Shown here one piece after another: positions 61,566-64,000 of a stretch of 64,000 nucleotides of DNA. Position numbers and translations under genes: made by a program. This stretch comes from Poecilobothrus nobilitatus (Eukaryota > Arthropoda > Insecta > Diptera > Dolichopodidae), in assembly GCA_947095535.1 (NCBI GenBank), contig OX352773.1:211130093-211194092 (forward strand). Direction: 5' to 3'. A model generated the notes under the pieces. It saw only the letters and a list, made by a program, of their open reading frames with translations. It searched no databases and was not told where the DNA came from. Within the stretch, counting starts at the first letter, position 1, and every line of letters begins with the position of its first letter.

Positions 61566-63125
61566 AACGAGGAAGAATACAGTTGCCTTTGTCAACTCTT
61601 AGATACCCGTACGAACCGTTAGTATGTTAACAGCCTGTCACTCTGCTAACAATATTATTTTTTTAATATTTTAGTATTTTAAAAAAATTTGGGTGAATTT
61701 TATAATTTCTAGAACTATGGGTTGGACATATATTCAAACTATATGTTTATATGTACATTCTTCGAAAGCAGATTTTAATCCAAAACTGTTTCAAATATTC
61801 TATAGTACCATTTAATACTAAGCGGTAAATGTATATTAAATTTACTTAGTACAAAATAGTAAATATAATTTTAAATATTATATTATATTATATTTAAATA
61901 TTCCATTGACAGAATAATTTCTTATAAGTACAATAAAATACATATATGTATGTAAATACGGCGCTATATAATATACATATATACTCTTATCATTCATTCA
62001 CTAGTGACATACACGATATGTAAATAAACATAATGTTATATAAGTATGTATGTATATCAATATCATATAAATAAAAATTCTTCAAGCAACCGTTATGTTG
62101 TATATTTATTTACATTTTTATGTACTACGCATTATATCCTCAACAATTTCAAATTATCGAGTAAAACAAAATGCAAAAAATTCGTTAAAGAAATTTGTTA
62201 GAAAATTTGAAAAAATCAAGTAACACTTTCGTCAATTATAAAGTAACCCTATATTATTAAAAAAAGTTGTTAACAGAAATAAGAGTATAATGTTGAAGCT
62301 TTAATTTTTGTGTATTACTTCAAAAAAATTCTAACAGGTGTTCAAGTTACACGTGTTTAAAAATAGGAAATTTTAAATTTTTGACTCCTTACAGCTCCTA
62401 AACGGGGGCTGATACAAAAAAAATTTCTGAAATGACTCATACTTATTTTTAAAGATCTAACTTCTGTCAAAATTTCAAGTTTCCAACTTAAACCGTTTAG
62501 AAGATAGAAGGGTTAAAGAATTTTGCAAAATGTTAGTTTCGTATAACGGTAAATTAAGACACCGTATGCCACAAATATATATTTATTATATATATACTTT
62601 TAAAGCTAATAAAAGTAGTAATCGTTTGGCGTTTTCAGAATGAAGATATACCTTATACAACTTGTGCTATAACAATTTAAATATAGAGCTTTTTTGAACC
62701 TTTGGGGAGCTGTAGCTCCGTAACGGGTGGGGCTACAAAAAAAAGTTATTAAAATTAAAATTAATATTTTTGTGAGATCTATCAGTAGTTAAAATTTCAT
62801 AGCTCTATTGCAAAAAAAATGTGGGGATCTAAAAGTTAGGTGTTCGAGAGCTACCTTAAGGCTTGGTCCAAACTCAACCAAAAAAAATAGGGAACCTACA
62901 AATTACTCCCAAAATATTTTGTGTAAATTTCAAGATTCTAGCTTTCTTAGTTTTTGAGTTAGCGTGCTGACGGACGGACGGACGGACGGACATGGCTCAA
63001 AAGTCTTAGAATTTTTTTCTGATCCGATCCATACCTTTGAAGGTATATCTAGCTCGCTTATTTCGAGGTGTTACAAACGGAGGAGTAATTTTATTATACC
63101 CGATCCTATCGTACGGGTATAAAAA
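61566..63125 (-). mobile_element. Helentron-like non-autonomous element (DINE-1/mini-me type), copy 2
   Basis: This is a ~1.56-kb element in the reverse orientation to copy 1 at 36480-38060, and nearly identical by eye along its whole length with scattered substitutions. The plus strand shows CGAGGAAGAATACAG, the hairpin region, ATACCCGTACGA, and at the far end TCGTACGGGTAT, so the subterminal inverted repeats are exact. The tract (GGAC)n near 62975 is the complement of (GTCC)n. No ORF. High identity between two copies in one gene indicates recent activity or gene conversion. Confidence 0.82.
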
Positions 63126-64000
63126 TGTCTTCATATATACAGAACTTGTAACCTGTATGGTTATGGAACAACAATCAGACGTCTAATTTATGAAATCTCA
63201 TTATAAATTATATGAAAAATATTTAAATAAAATTTTATAATATCATATTATGGTATATGCCGATGTCTAGTGAATTTAAAGCAAGCTTTCAACTCAGTTG
63301 GGATAAACTGCTTAATTTATAAACGTTATAAAACTCATAAAATATTAGTTTCCATTCAGGTTTCCATTATGAGGTTTCTCAAATTTCTCAGATTTTTTAA
63401 ATCACATTTCAGAATATGATAAAAAGAAAGAAAATTCTGTTGAATAATGGAAAGAATAAACAACTTCAAATGGGAAGAATAAGTAACTTTGAATAAATTA
63501 TTGTTGTTAAATAACGGATTACAACATGAATCTGTAAATATTCTGGTTCTGTACAAATTTTCGATAAATAAATGATATCAGCGGGGGTTTGTAAATTATT
63601 CGATTTTGTTCAATACAATTTTTATATTGATTATTACAAAAATTCAATGAAAGCGTAGAACTAATAAGAAGTATTATATTTGCGAGATGATTTTACTATT
63701 TATACTTCAGGCACAAGTACAATATAGATACAGTCATAAATACAAAAATCGATTGATGAAATCAAAACCTATGATATTTCTTAGAAATTTAGAAATTAAT
63801 TGTATTCAGGTGAACGGTTTAGACAAAGCTAGTAGCAATATTTAAAAAATTTTGGAAGAATTTTTGTATAAAGGTGATTGAAGGGCTACAAAAACACATT
63901 GAAATGTAAATATATAATACTCAAATATATAATTTTAAATTACACATTACCCAATAAATAAACAAAATTCGTAGAAGATTAAAAATAGCTAATAATCTTG

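Larger units (their letters stand above)
56714..64000 (+). other. Intron downstream of exon C (at least 7.3 kb, continues past the window)
   Basis: It begins GTAAGT. AT-rich filler with homopolymers occupies 56714-58600, 60720-61560 and 63130-64000. Repeats listed separately fill 58627-58838, 59400-59780, 60200-60700 and 61566-63125. No further exon of the host gene was recognised before the window ends. Confidence 0.7.

Overview
The window is nuclear DNA from an AT-rich animal genome, most likely an insect and probably a fly (Diptera). Three things point this way. There are spliced coding exons with GT..AG borders and T-rich acceptor tracts. The coding sequence is full of (AAT)n and (CAA)n codon runs. 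The interspersed elements include tRNA-headed SINEs, non-LTR retrotransposon relics, and a family built like the DINE-1/mini-me (helentron-associated) elements known from flies. Nothing bacterial, organellar or viral was recognised.

One large plus-strand gene organises the whole window. Three long coding exons are visible: 1723-2342 (620 nt), 12481-16799 (4319 nt) and 53537-56713 (3177 nt). Their splice phases fit each other exactly (phase 1 at the first junction, phase 0 at the second). Together they encode about 2,705 residues of one long, mostly disordered, Asn/Ser-rich protein with proline-rich SH3-ligand-like segments. Neither end of the gene is in the window: the first exon opens from an acceptor in mid-codon, and the last ends at a consensus donor. 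No folded domain is visible, so I leave the gene unnamed. Protein sprint/RIN-like and other large adaptor or scaffold families are only guesses.

The introns are about 10.1 kb (2343-12480), 36.7 kb (16800-53536) and at least 7.3 kb (56714-64000), plus at least 1.7 kb upstream. They hold nearly everything else. (i) A broken trypsin-like serine protease gene lies on the minus strand at 8357-9209, with two exons, a phase-consistent intron and two single-base frameshifts. (ii) A 185-codon intronless ORF lies at 44208-44765. Its frame stays open for 20 codons past a TGA stop, making it a candidate nested gene or decaying gene. (iii) There are four separate non-LTR retrotransposon relics, at 6544-6945 (+), 20801-21240 (-), 34780-35215 (-) and 51820-52640 (+). 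(iv) Two nearly identical ~1.57-kb helentron-like non-autonomous elements sit in opposite orientation at 36480-38060 and 61566-63125, with many old fragments of the same family. (v) There are foldback-like elements whose inverted arms are made of ~20-bp tandem repeats, at 38910-39775 and 40230-40612, and possibly a different one at 9865-10375. (vi) There are three SINE-like families.

The remaining intron sequence is very AT-rich, with T- and A-runs, and I see no further genes in it. Most short ORFs in the window are chance products of this composition, or lie on the opposite strand or in other frames of the exons and repeats.
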